Source: Persicitalea sp038235275
GTDB lineage: Bacteria > Bacteroidota > Bacteroidia > Cytophagales > Spirosomataceae
NCBI GenBank assembly: GCA_038235275.1
Contig: JBBSUC010000013.1
Span: 48,506-112,505, forward strand
Reading direction: 5' to 3'
Length of the DNA: 64,000 nt
The notes beneath the pieces are model-generated. The model was not told where the DNA came from. It did not search any database and saw nothing but the letters and a program-made list of their open reading frames with translations. Position numbers and translations under genes: made by a program. Below, in pieces: positions 8,858 through 16,528 of the stretch (positions are counted from its first letter, which is position 1; the number at the start of each line of letters is the position of its first letter).

Positions 8858-9562
8858 TCATTCCCCGTCCGTAAACATATACCCCACGCCCTTCAACGTT
8901 TTGATAAAGCCGTCGCCGAGTTTTTCGCGGAGTTTGCGGATGTGGACGTCCACGGTGCGTTCCAGCACGTAAATGTCGGCCCCCCAGATTTTTTGGAGCA
9001 GTTCCTCGCGGCTGAATACTTTGTTTGGGCTTTGGGCGAGAAAAAACAGGAGTTCAAATTCTTTTTTTGGCAAAATCACCGACTTGCCATTTTGAGTGGC
9101 GGTGTAATTCTTGCGGTCGATCGACAGGCCGGCAATTTCGATTTCCTCGCCGGTATCCGATTTCTGGGCCTCACGGCGAAAAAGCGCGTTGATGCGGCTC
9201 ATCAGGGCGCGGGGCTTGATGGGCTTGGTGATGTAGTCGTCGGCTCCGATCTCGAAGGCGGCGATTTCGGAATATTCTTCCGAGCGGGCAGTCAGGAACA
9301 TGATATAGGTATCGCGCAGGTCACTGTTGTCGCGAATCATGCGGGCAGTTTCGATGCCATCCTGCCGGGGCATCATGATGTCAAGCAGGATGAGGTCGGG
9401 ACGGAACTCCTGGGCTATTTTTAGGGCCTTCTTGCCATCGGGGGCCGTTTTTACTTCATAACCTTCTTTCTCCAGATTATATTCCAGCAGTTCTACGATG
9501 TCCTCGTCGTCGTCCACGACAAGGATTTTCTGGACGGGCTGACTGGCTTTGGCGGCACTCAT
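8858..9562 (-). CDS. OmpR/PhoB-type response regulator
   Basis: 234 residues. The receiver domain shows the acidic pocket (VVDDDED), the phospho-acceptor Asp61 in LILLDIMMP, the conserved Thr (FLTARS) and Lys (ITKPI). The C-terminal half is a winged-helix DNA-binding domain (KEFELLFFLAQSPNKVFSRE ... RTVDVHIRKLREKLGD), the transactivation-loop pattern of PhoB and OmpR. It resembles the PhoB/RprY-like regulators of Bacteroidota. No histidine kinase is adjacent, so the partner must be elsewhere or is unlinked. The neighbouring lipoprotein gene lies upstream on the same strand, 94 bp away. Confidence 0.92.
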   Translation of the reverse strand: MSAAKASQPVQKILVVDDDEDIVELLEYNLEKEGYEVKTAPDGKKALKIAQEFRPDLILLDIMMPRQDGIETARMIRDNSDLRDTYIMFLTARSEEYSEIAAFEIGADDYITKPIKPRALMSRINALFRREAQKSDTGEEIEIAGLSIDRKNYTATQNGKSVILPKKEFELLFFLAQSPNKVFSREELLQKIWGADIYVLERTVDVHIRKLREKLGDGFIKTLKGVGYMFTDGE

Positions 9563-9656
9563 GCGATGGGCGTTAGTGAAGTGTATGCAAGTCCGAAATT
9601 AGCAGATGTGTAGTTTGCATTATCTACTAAAAGCGATTCATAACATAAAGTTAACA

Positions 9657-10499
9657 TCAGCGTCGCTGGATGCGGTACATTTTTCCCTGTTCATTGGTCA
9701 TTAACAAGTCCTTGTCGTTCAGGAAGACGAGCGCTTCCTCCTGCAACTTTCCGATCTTGATGCATTCCTCCGGTTGGCTGAAATCTATTTTGCTGTCTTT
9801 AATACCAAACACTAGAATTTTGCCGTAAGTCAGCAGCGCGAAGGCCGTTCCCGAGGGGTTGACGTCCGCCGACGTTACCTGGGTTTTTATCAAAACGCTG
9901 TCCTTAATCGCCAGAATATAATCACCCGGCTGGGATGGCGCTTCGTAGAGCTTAACGAATTGGTTGGTCTTGCTGCGGTTTTTTGAGAAAAGGTAAAGGT
10001 GGTTTTTAAAATAAAAAAACGCCTCGCAGTCGAAGTTCCGGGCGTCGGGCGACGGTGGGAAAGCCAATTGATCGGCGTAGCGGATGTGGATCGCAGCGGT
10101 TGTTTTAGCTTCGGGCGAAAAGGCATAGATCATTAGGTCGCGCCGCTGGTTGGCGTTGTTGCCCATATCGCCGATGTAGATCGTCCCGTCGGGACTTCGA
10201 GCCAGATCCTCCCAGTCCACGTTTTGGGCATCGGGTATTTTCAGGGTTGACAAAAGATTGCCTTTCAGGTCCATTTCGTATAGTTCGGGCTGGCCGCCGC
10301 TGTCGTTATTCGTCAGCAGCGTGCCGCGTTGCGCATCGTAGGCCAAACCGGAACTTTCGTCGGCCACCGCCGGAAGCCTGCCTATTTTACTAACTTTGTA
10401 GCTGGAACGAGCCTTGTCGAAGTCATTTTCGCGCTTGTCCGATCCGCAGCCACAAAGAGCCACCTTTAACGCAAACCAAATATAAGTCAACTTTATCAT
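9657..10499 (-). CDS. Lipoprotein with SdiA-regulated/propeller-like fold (putative)
   Basis: 280 residues from the ATG at 10499, which gives a hydrophobic segment and a lipobox (ALCGC). A longer frame continues to 10583 but would lack a signal at its N-terminus, so it is not favoured. The body has repeated blade-like segments (SGLAYDAQRGTLLTNNDSGG, DWEDLARSPDGTIYIGDMG, FDCEAFFYFKNHLYLFSKNR) resembling phytase-like or SdiA-regulated beta-propellers, which suggests a six-bladed propeller facing the periplasm or surface. The function is unknown. The start codon overlaps the divergent start of the AI-2E-type permease by two bases. Confidence 0.75.
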   Translation of the reverse strand: MIKLTYIWFALKVALCGCGSDKRENDFDKARSSYKVSKIGRLPAVADESSGLAYDAQRGTLLTNNDSGGQPELYEMDLKGNLLSTLKIPDAQNVDWEDLARSPDGTIYIGDMGNNANQRRDLMIYAFSPEAKTTAAIHIRYADQLAFPPSPDARNFDCEAFFYFKNHLYLFSKNRSKTNQFVKLYEAPSQPGDYILAIKDSVLIKTQVTSADVNPSGTAFALLTYGKILVFGIKDSKIDFSQPEECIKIGKLQEEALVFLNDKDLLMTNEQGKMYRIQRR

Positions 10500-11931
10500 G
10501 AATTCATCCGCCGGGACATTAGCTCCCAAAGGTAACAAAAGACCCGCGTACATCAAGTCGGCGGCTATCCTCATTACGCTCATCGCGGGCGTTTATATCT
10601 TGCACGCGCTGCACGAAACGCTGATCCCACTGCTGTTTGCGGTATTGGTTTCCATTCTGCTCTACCCCGTTTGCGCGCGGCTGGAACGCTGGAAATTTCC
10701 CCGGATTCTGGCCATTGTGCTCAGTATTCTGCTTTTCATCGTCGTCATTGCCGCTCTCATTTGGCTGGTCAGCATTCAGGTGGCTTCTTTCGCCGACGAG
10801 ATTCCGCGCATCACCGAGAAGGCCGAAGTTCTGCTTGAACAAACGACTACGATGGTCGAGCGATACTTCAATGTGAGCCGCAACGAGCAGGTCAGCCGCG
10901 CCAAGGGCTACCTCATCAATGCCCTCGCCGACAGTCGCGCCACCCTGCTCAACACGCTGGTAGCCACCACAGGTACCCTCGCCACGGCTACGCTGGTGCC
11001 GCTGTACGTGTTTTTCTTCCTGCTCTACCGCGACTTTTTCCGGCGGTTCGTGCACAAGGCTTTTCACAAAGTCCCCCAGCACAAGTTGAATACCGTTTTG
11101 GATAAAATATACGATGTCATCCAAAGCTACCTGGCCGGTCTGGTGCTGGTAATTTTCATCGTGGGAATCCTCAACACCATTGGCTTATTAATTCTGGGTA
11201 TCGACTACGCCGTTTTCTTTGGCTTTCTGGCGGCGTTTTTGATTTTGATTCCCTACATCGGTATCTTGATCGGGTCGCTGTTTCCGGCCCTGATGAGCAT
11301 CATTACCGAAGATTCCGCCTGGTACGCTGTGGGGGTAGTCGGCGTAATGAGTTTCGTGCAGTTTCTGGAAGGCAATTTCATCACGCCCAACATCGTGGGG
11401 TCCAAAGTGAGTATCAACCCGCTGGCAGCCATTGTCATGCTGCTGTTAGGCGGACAACTCTGGGGACTGCCCGGACTGGTGCTGGCTCTGCCGATGACGG
11501 CCATCCTGAAAGTGATTCTGGACGCCAATCGTAGTACCGAACCCTTCGGCTTTCTGCTGGGCGAACCCGAGATGGAGGTAAATGAAGAGCAGAAAAAAGA
11601 GCGGGGCCAGGTGCGGGAGGTTCGCGAGAACCGCCGCCAGCCCGGCAACGTGCAGCGGTCGAAGCGCAAGCCTACCAAACAAAAGATGCAAGGGGAGAAT
11701 GAAGGTTTTGACGTGACGCCCGTCGATGCGCCTTTGTCCATCGCGAAAGAAGCCCTCGAAGGCACCGACCTGGTCATAAAAACCACCGAAACCAAGCCAA
11801 ACCCGACTAAGAAACGCCGTCCGCAGCGCCGCCGGAAGCCACGTCCGACAAACAATGAAGGCGGAGAAAATGCGGGAGGAACGCCTAAAAATTCAGGGGA
11901 TCAAGATTCCGAAAATGACCGTTCATCCTGA
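10498..11931 (+). CDS. AI-2E family (PerM/TqsA-like) membrane transporter
   Basis: 477 residues. The first about 355 residues carry the membrane segments of the family (paired helices at 20-60, a long hydrophobic helix at about 70-95, a soluble stretch, then several helices from about 160 to 350) and the conserved block GFLAAFLILIPYIGILIG. Relatives export small signals or exchange ions; the substrate here is unknown. The last about 120 residues form a highly charged, Arg/Lys/Pro-rich tail (KRRPQRRRKPRP) without predicted structure, longer than usual. The ATG at 10498 overlaps the start of the divergent lipoprotein gene. The 3' end overlaps the convergent LON-domain gene by 47 bp. Confidence 0.9.
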   Translation: MNSSAGTLAPKGNKRPAYIKSAAILITLIAGVYILHALHETLIPLLFAVLVSILLYPVCARLERWKFPRILAIVLSILLFIVVIAALIWLVSIQVASFADEIPRITEKAEVLLEQTTTMVERYFNVSRNEQVSRAKGYLINALADSRATLLNTLVATTGTLATATLVPLYVFFFLLYRDFFRRFVHKAFHKVPQHKLNTVLDKIYDVIQSYLAGLVLVIFIVGILNTIGLLILGIDYAVFFGFLAAFLILIPYIGILIGSLFPALMSIITEDSAWYAVGVVGVMSFVQFLEGNFITPNIVGSKVSINPLAAIVMLLLGGQLWGLPGLVLALPMTAILKVILDANRSTEPFGFLLGEPEMEVNEEQKKERGQVREVRENRRQPGNVQRSKRKPTKQKMQGENEGFDVTPVDAPLSIAKEALEGTDLVIKTTETKPNPTKKRRPQRRRKPRPTNNEGGENAGGTPKNSGDQDSENDRSS

Positions 11932-12514
11932 TGCGAGTCTTGGTCTGTTCCATTTCGGCCACAACCGGAATTACTTTCTGCAAATGCTGAATCAGGAATT
12001 GCTGCCGCGCGCTTTCGCGTTGCAGAGTCAGCAGTTCGTACTCGTCCGCGAGAGATAACCCTACTTTATGCGCCACCTGGAAGGAAAAGGGCTTTTGCTC
12101 CACATCATACGCTACGGGTGTCGTAATCAGACTGTATAGCTTTTCGAGCAACTCAGCCAATTGCGGCAGTGGCCGAATCAAATCGGTTTCCTCGGGCAAA
12201 ACAGCGATTTTCCCACCCGCGTACAATTTATCCTCCACCGGGTTATCGAAAGTTTCTATTTTGAACACCCTAATTCCTTCGGTCGAAATATCCATGCTGC
12301 CGTCGGGATGGCGCTCGTGCAGGGCAGTCACCTTCATTTCGGTGCCACAGCCGGGCAGGCGATCATCCAGAAAAGTCGGAATGCCGAACGTTCTTTCCTC
12401 TTCCAGACACTCGTTGATAAGCTGTCGGTAACGGTCTTCAAAGATGTGAAGATTTAGCTTCTCGCCGGGATAAGCGACGAGGCTCAAAGGGAAAAAGGGA
12501 AGGAGTGTGGACAA
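11885..12514 (-). CDS. LON substrate-binding domain protein
   Basis: 209 residues consisting only of the N-terminal substrate-recognition domain of Lon protease (PLSLVAYPGEKLNLHIFEDRY, then STEGIRVFKI), without ATPase or protease parts. Stand-alone LON-domain proteins are widespread; their role in binding peptides or unfolded proteins is inferred from Lon. The start must be the TTG at 12514: a stop lies just upstream in frame and the next Met is far inside the domain. The leader contains the repeated CTCATAATTC motif also seen ahead of pdhA and atpD. The 3' end overlaps the convergent permease gene by 47 bp. Confidence 0.88.
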   Translation of the reverse strand: MSTLLPFFPLSLVAYPGEKLNLHIFEDRYRQLINECLEEERTFGIPTFLDDRLPGCGTEMKVTALHERHPDGSMDISTEGIRVFKIETFDNPVEDKLYAGGKIAVLPEETDLIRPLPQLAELLEKLYSLITTPVAYDVEQKPFSFQVAHKVGLSLADEYELLTLQRESARQQFLIQHLQKVIPVVAEMEQTKTRIRMNGHFRNLDPLNF

Positions 12515-12576
12515 TTTTAGATAGGAATTATGAGATATGAGATTTTTTGACGCTTATCATGGTTAAGGCTATTCCG

Positions 12577-12604
12577 CCAAAAATTCCTTACTTCTTAAAG
12601 TAAG
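12577..12604 (-). terminator. Probable terminator after gldH
   Basis: CTTACTT (12587-12593) and AAGTAAG (12598-12604) form a perfect 7-bp stem with a 4-nt loop. On the minus strand a TTTTT run follows shortly after. It begins 9 bp past the gldH stop. Confidence 0.55.
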
Positions 12605-12613
12605 TTGCTATTT

Positions 12614-13150
12614 CTAGGGGGATGCGGTTGGGACCTTCTCCACGCTCAGACCGATGCCCAGTACGAAGGGAAGCGGGTTTTGCCGCATGGATTGCGCGAT
12701 GCTTATGGTGTACTTTCCGGATTTGGGGAAGCGATAATTGCGCTGGAAAACAAATTTATGATCGAACAGATCGCCCAGGCCACTGCCGCGCGGCTTACCC
12801 GTTACCTCATCCGATAGGTACATTTCGTCCAGCCGGGAAAAAATGACCTTTCCATCCGGTCCCCGCATGACACGGTCGAGATAAAGATTGTAATAAGGAT
12901 ACTGCTGCGCGCTTCTTACCAAATAATAGAGATTGTAAGTCTGCGTGGTATCACTCACCTCAAACCGAAAATCGAACTTCTTTTCCACAAACCACTGGCC
13001 ATCGTCGATGTCTTCGTAGGCCTTGTACAGCGTGTTCTTATCCTCACAACCCACACTGGCGATCAGGAGGATTAAAAGAACGATAGGCGTCAGGAGTTTA
13101 TGTCTATGCCGCCCTATTCTGAACCGCCAAGCGGCCTTATTTAAACCCAT
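12614..13150 (-). CDS. gldH: Gliding motility lipoprotein GldH
   Basis: 178 residues. The N-terminal hydrophobic segment ends in a lipobox (ASVGC, Cys about 38). The body matches the GldH pattern I know: YKAYEDIDDGQWF, FRFEVSDTTQTYNLYYLVRS, YPYYNLYL and a C-terminal RYRFPKSGKYTISIAQSMRQ-like strand region with PLPFVLGIGLSVEK. GldH is required for gliding in Flavobacterium and is retained in many Bacteroidota, gliding or not; its exact role is not established. It is last in a minus-strand series with the gene at 13178 and the Fe-S genes, and is followed by a probable terminator. Confidence 0.88.
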   Translation of the reverse strand: MGLNKAAWRFRIGRHRHKLLTPIVLLILLIASVGCEDKNTLYKAYEDIDDGQWFVEKKFDFRFEVSDTTQTYNLYYLVRSAQQYPYYNLYLDRVMRGPDGKVIFSRLDEMYLSDEVTGKPRGSGLGDLFDHKFVFQRNYRFPKSGKYTISIAQSMRQNPLPFVLGIGLSVEKVPTASP

Positions 13151-13177
13151 AGACTTTAAAAAGCACGGGCATCCCCG

Positions 13178-13681
13178 TCATAAACTCTTTTCCTCTCCTT
13201 TGAAAAACCGCTTCAACCAAGTTTGGTCGGCGGGAACCTTCCAGCGCTTCATCCACTGGGCCTTCGTCGAGACGAGGTTGTCGAATACAGGCGTGTTGGA
13301 AAAAATAACTTCGTCGGCAATAGCCTGTTTGACATCGGCCACAGGCATTGCCTGGACCACTTTATCCGCATCCAGATAAGCGACCGAGCGGTCGAAAAAG
13401 TCTACGTTTAGTCGGTCACCCAATTCCTGCAACCAATGCACCGACTTGTCGATAGAGCAGCCGCTGGGCATTTCGTGTGACTCATCCACGGCTATGACTA
13501 CGAAGCGGTTGTAGAATACTTTTACAGCGGCCAAAAGCGGCTGGTTGTGCGCCTCCCAGCCATCGATGACGGCTTCGAGGGTTTGGTTAGCCAGGCTCAC
13601 CTCATGATCGGTCAGGGCTCGATTGGCCTGATAAATCCATAGGCGGGAGTCAAAATCTATGTCGTCGAAGCGAATGTACAT
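13178..13681 (-). CDS. Conserved Bacteroidota protein, often labelled ABC transporter ATPase
   Basis: 167 residues from the ATG at 13681 (MYIRFDDIDFDSRLWIYQA). An open frame extends to 13783, but its N-terminus is low-complexity and would cover the CTCATCATTCAC leader, so the shorter start is preferred. There is no Walker A, signature or other ATPase motif, so the common database label for similar proteins is almost certainly wrong. The protein is compact and soluble, with conserved acidic and aromatic residues (DESHEMPSGCSIDKSVHWLQ). The function is unknown. It sits between the Fe-S subunit gene and gldH on the same strand, a neighbourhood I believe is common in Cytophagales. Confidence 0.75.
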   Translation of the reverse strand: MYIRFDDIDFDSRLWIYQANRALTDHEVSLANQTLEAVIDGWEAHNQPLLAAVKVFYNRFVVIAVDESHEMPSGCSIDKSVHWLQELGDRLNVDFFDRSVAYLDADKVVQAMPVADVKQAIADEVIFSNTPVFDNLVSTKAQWMKRWKVPADQTWLKRFFKGEEKSL

Positions 13682-13850
13682 CTTACTAATGATGAGTTGT
13701 GAATGATGAGGGTGGGGATGCTGCGGCGTGCCGATCCCGTGGTGAGCGCCCCCGCAGTGATGAGTGGACGGGCGGACGATCAACTCCTCAGGTTTTGACG
13801 CAAAACTAACTATTCAAATTGGCTTTTCCCTCGCAGTTTCTTGGGAAAAA

Positions 13851-14651
13851 CTACAAACCTTCAGCTTGGGCGATCAGTTCGGCGAGGTCGAGTACTCGGA
13901 CAGAATCTTCTTTTTCCTTGTTTTTGACCCCGTCGGTCATCATAACCATACAGAATGGGCAGGAAACCGCTATGGTGTCGGCCCCGGTGCTGAGAGCCTC
14001 CTCAATGCGCTCGATGTTGACTTCTTTACGGCCCGGTTCGGCGTCTTTGAACATTTGGGCACCACCCGCGCCACAGCAAAGGCCCTTGGCGCGGCTGCGC
14101 TTCATCTCCACCAGGTCGGCGTCGAGGGCTTCCAGCACGGTACGCGGAGCTTCGTAAATACCATTGGCGCGGCCCAGATAGCAAGAATCGTGAAAAGTGA
14201 TTTTACGACCCTTGAAATTGTCGCCCCCCGCCACTTTCACGCGGCCTTCGTCGATGAGTTGTTGCAGGAAAACGGAGTGATGGATCACTTCGTAGTTACC
14301 ACCCAGCTCAGGGTATTCGTTTTTGAGCGTATTGAAGCAGTGCGGACAGGCGGTCACGATCTTCTTGACGTTGTACATATCCAGCACCTGAATGTTGGCC
14401 AGCGCCTGCATCTGGAACAGAAACTCGTTGCCCGCCCGGCGTGCCGGGTCGCCGGTACAGCTTTCCTCAATACCCAGCACGGCAAAGTCGGTGCCAATTT
14501 TATTCAAGATTTTCACGAAAGCCACCGTAATTTTTTTACTGCGGTCATCGAACGAACCCGCGCAGCCCACCCAAAACAAAATTTCGGGCGATTTACCGTT
14601 AGCGGCCATTTCAGCCATCGTCGGGACTTTGTATTGAGGTGTATCGGTCAT
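13851..14651 (-). CDS. CCG-domain Fe-S protein (HdrB/GlpC/LutA-like)
   Basis: 266 residues with two cysteine-rich CCG domains. The first shows WVGCAGSFDDR, a Cys at EESCTGDPARRAGN and ACPHC; the second shows HDSCYLGR, CCGAGGAQMF and SCPFC. Such domains hold a noncubane [4Fe-4S] cluster in heterodisulfide reductase HdrB and in lactate or glycolate oxidase subunits. The protein is soluble. It is encoded 81 bp after the membrane Fe-S subunit at 14733-16070 and the two probably form one quinone-linked redox complex. The electron donor is not shown by the sequence. Confidence 0.9.
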   Translation of the reverse strand: MTDTPQYKVPTMAEMAANGKSPEILFWVGCAGSFDDRSKKITVAFVKILNKIGTDFAVLGIEESCTGDPARRAGNEFLFQMQALANIQVLDMYNVKKIVTACPHCFNTLKNEYPELGGNYEVIHHSVFLQQLIDEGRVKVAGGDNFKGRKITFHDSCYLGRANGIYEAPRTVLEALDADLVEMKRSRAKGLCCGAGGAQMFKDAEPGRKEVNIERIEEALSTGADTIAVSCPFCMVMMTDGVKNKEKEDSVRVLDLAELIAQAEGL

Positions 14652-14732
14652 TGCTTTTCGAATTGCTTATTGATTTTACTGTCAATTATCTACCCGCACA
14701 GCAGCGGCTGACCGTCGGCATACCGGGTCCAC

Positions 14733-16070
14733 TTACTTCAACTCCTCTGCCCAATTGAATCGGTCCGCCGGGGAGAATTTCCAGGGGGCCTGGCTAGTTT
14801 CCAGATTGTTGAACATCGCGTTCCAGGAGCCGGGGGCTTTTGCTTCTTCCATAATCTGGAAGCGGCGTAGTTGCAGGATAATATCCAGCGGATTGATCAA
14901 AATCGGGCATTCCTGTACGCAGGCGTTGCAAGTCGTGCAGGCCAGGATTTCCTCTTCCAGAATGTAATCGCCCAGCAGGCTTTTGCCGTCGTCCACAAAC
15001 GTACCATTATTGGCTTGTATGTTTCGCCCCACGTCTTCCAGGCGGTCGCGGGTGTCCATCATAATCTTTCGAGGCGATAGTTTCTTACCCGTAATATTGG
15101 CCGGACAAGCCGATGTACAGCGACCGCATTCGGTACAGGAGTAGGAATCCATCAGGTTTTTCCAACTCAAATCCTGCACATCCTTGGCCCCGAAACGGGC
15201 GATTTCGGCAGGCACTCCCGGGTCGGTAGTTTCGGACTCCCCTACTCCGAGCATGATTTTGACCTCCTTGGTGATTTCGGGCATATTCTTCATCTCGCCC
15301 TTTGGAATCAGCCGGGCAAAATACGTATTCGGGAAAGCCAGCGCGATGTGCAGATGCTTGGAATACGTCACGTACACCGCAAAGCCCAGAATGCCCATTA
15401 TGTGAAACCACCACGCCCCGCGTTCCAGCGCAATGAGCGAGCCTTCGCTCCAGTCGGCAAAGAGTGGTTTCAGGAACTGGCTAAACAGAAAACTGCCCGT
15501 CTTGGTGTAATGCACGCTATTCATGTCCTGCAAAACTGAATCAGTCGCGTTCATCGTCAGGATGGCCATCATAAGCACGATCTCGAAAATCAGGATCAGG
15601 TTGCCATCCAGCTTCGGCCAGCCCGTCATCTCACGGTGTTTGCTGGCTTGCAGCCGATCTACTTTTACGACATCGCGCCTGAGTAGAAAAATCACGCAGA
15701 CCATCAGCACGCCCACCGCCAGAAACTCAAAGAAACCCAGCAAATACAGATAACCCGACCCGAAAAAGGGCGCAAACATGCGATGCTGGCCCGAAAGCCC
15801 ATCCAAAATAATTTCCAGCACCTCGATGTTGATGAGCAAGAAACCAGCGTAAATGATGAAGTGCATGAAGCCAACGAGCGGGCGATCGAACATCTTTCTC
15901 TGGCCAAAGGCCACGCGCAGCATAGTACTTAGCCGCTCGCCGGGGTGATCGGTGCGGTCCTCGGCGCGACCCAGTTGGATGGTTTTCTTGATAATGCCCA
16001 CACGCTTGGCGACTAGCCAGACGGCAATGCCCAGAACGATGGCGAAGATTATTTGCTGGATATATTCCAT
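14733..16070 (-). CDS. Membrane-bound 4Fe-4S dicluster protein (HdrCE/DsrMK-like)
   Basis: 445 residues. Five hydrophobic helices occupy about residues 1-250 (for example IIFAIVLGIAVWLVAKRVG, FIIYAGFLLINIEVLEII, YLLGFFEFLAVGVLMV and a helix with WWFHIMGILGF), resembling the cytochrome-b-like subunit of HdrE/NarI type, with candidate haem His residues. Two ferredoxin motifs follow, CTECGRCTSACP and CTTCNACVQECP, for two [4Fe-4S] clusters. Electrons would pass between the membrane quinone pool and the CCG protein encoded next. It is first in the series 14733, 13851, 13178, 12614. Confidence 0.9.
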   Translation of the reverse strand: MEYIQQIIFAIVLGIAVWLVAKRVGIIKKTIQLGRAEDRTDHPGERLSTMLRVAFGQRKMFDRPLVGFMHFIIYAGFLLINIEVLEIILDGLSGQHRMFAPFFGSGYLYLLGFFEFLAVGVLMVCVIFLLRRDVVKVDRLQASKHREMTGWPKLDGNLILIFEIVLMMAILTMNATDSVLQDMNSVHYTKTGSFLFSQFLKPLFADWSEGSLIALERGAWWFHIMGILGFAVYVTYSKHLHIALAFPNTYFARLIPKGEMKNMPEITKEVKIMLGVGESETTDPGVPAEIARFGAKDVQDLSWKNLMDSYSCTECGRCTSACPANITGKKLSPRKIMMDTRDRLEDVGRNIQANNGTFVDDGKSLLGDYILEEEILACTTCNACVQECPILINPLDIILQLRRFQIMEEAKAPGSWNAMFNNLETSQAPWKFSPADRFNWAEELK

Positions 16071-16273
16071 TTTCTTGGTGGACAGTGTAGGATGCTCACG
16101 ACTTTCGTATGGTATGCTTGCATACCAATAACGAATATCGAGGTAAATGTTCTATCGACAAGCGGTAAGTTAGATTATTTTGGGAATAAGCCCATAAAAT
16201 AGCCAGCCAGCGCGTGGGTCGAATGCTCCAAATGGTTGAAAGCGTAATTTTTTAAAAAGATTTGGGGAAAATG

Positions 16274-16305
16274 TTTGGGCAATCCAAAACGGACTTCTAT
16301 TTTTG
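16274..16305 (+). promoter_or_regulatory. Promoter of tRNA-Phe
   Basis: TTTG at 16274-16277 and TATTTTTG at 16298-16305 are 20 bp apart, matching the Bacteroidota -33/-7 consensus. The predicted start is about 20 bp before the mature tRNA. Confidence 0.8.
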
Positions 16306-16331
16306 CAGTCCCAAACGGGGCCAGTGAGCAC

Positions 16332-16404
16332 GGTGATGTAGCTCAGTTGGTAGAGCAAAGGACTGAAAATCCTTGTGTCGGCGGTTCGATTCCGTCCATC
16401 ACCA
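16332..16404 (+). tRNA. tRNA-Phe (anticodon GAA)
   Basis: The 73-nt cloverleaf has acceptor stem GGTGATG (16332-16338) pairing with CATCACC (16397-16403), D-arm GCTCAGTTGGTAGAGC, anticodon stem AAGGA/TCCTT around loop CTGAAAA (anticodon GAA), and T-arm with GGTTCGATTCC. The discriminator is A at 16404. CCA is not encoded. It has its own promoter and terminator, so it is a monocistronic tRNA gene. Confidence 0.95.
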
Positions 16405-16411
16405 CAAAACG

Positions 16412-16450
16412 AACCGCTTGATAGTCAATAGATTGTCGAGCGGTTTTTTT
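16412..16450 (+). terminator. Terminator of tRNA-Phe
   Basis: AACCGCT (16412-16418) pairs with AGCGGTT (16439-16445), extended by two more pairs, and runs straight into a T tract to 16450. It starts 8 bp after the tRNA. Confidence 0.85.
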
Positions 16451-16528
16451 ATTTGGCCACACAAAGTGGCTTATAGTCTACTTGCGTTTCATGCGCCTAC
16501 GGTCTGCCATACCCCTTCACAATAGCAC

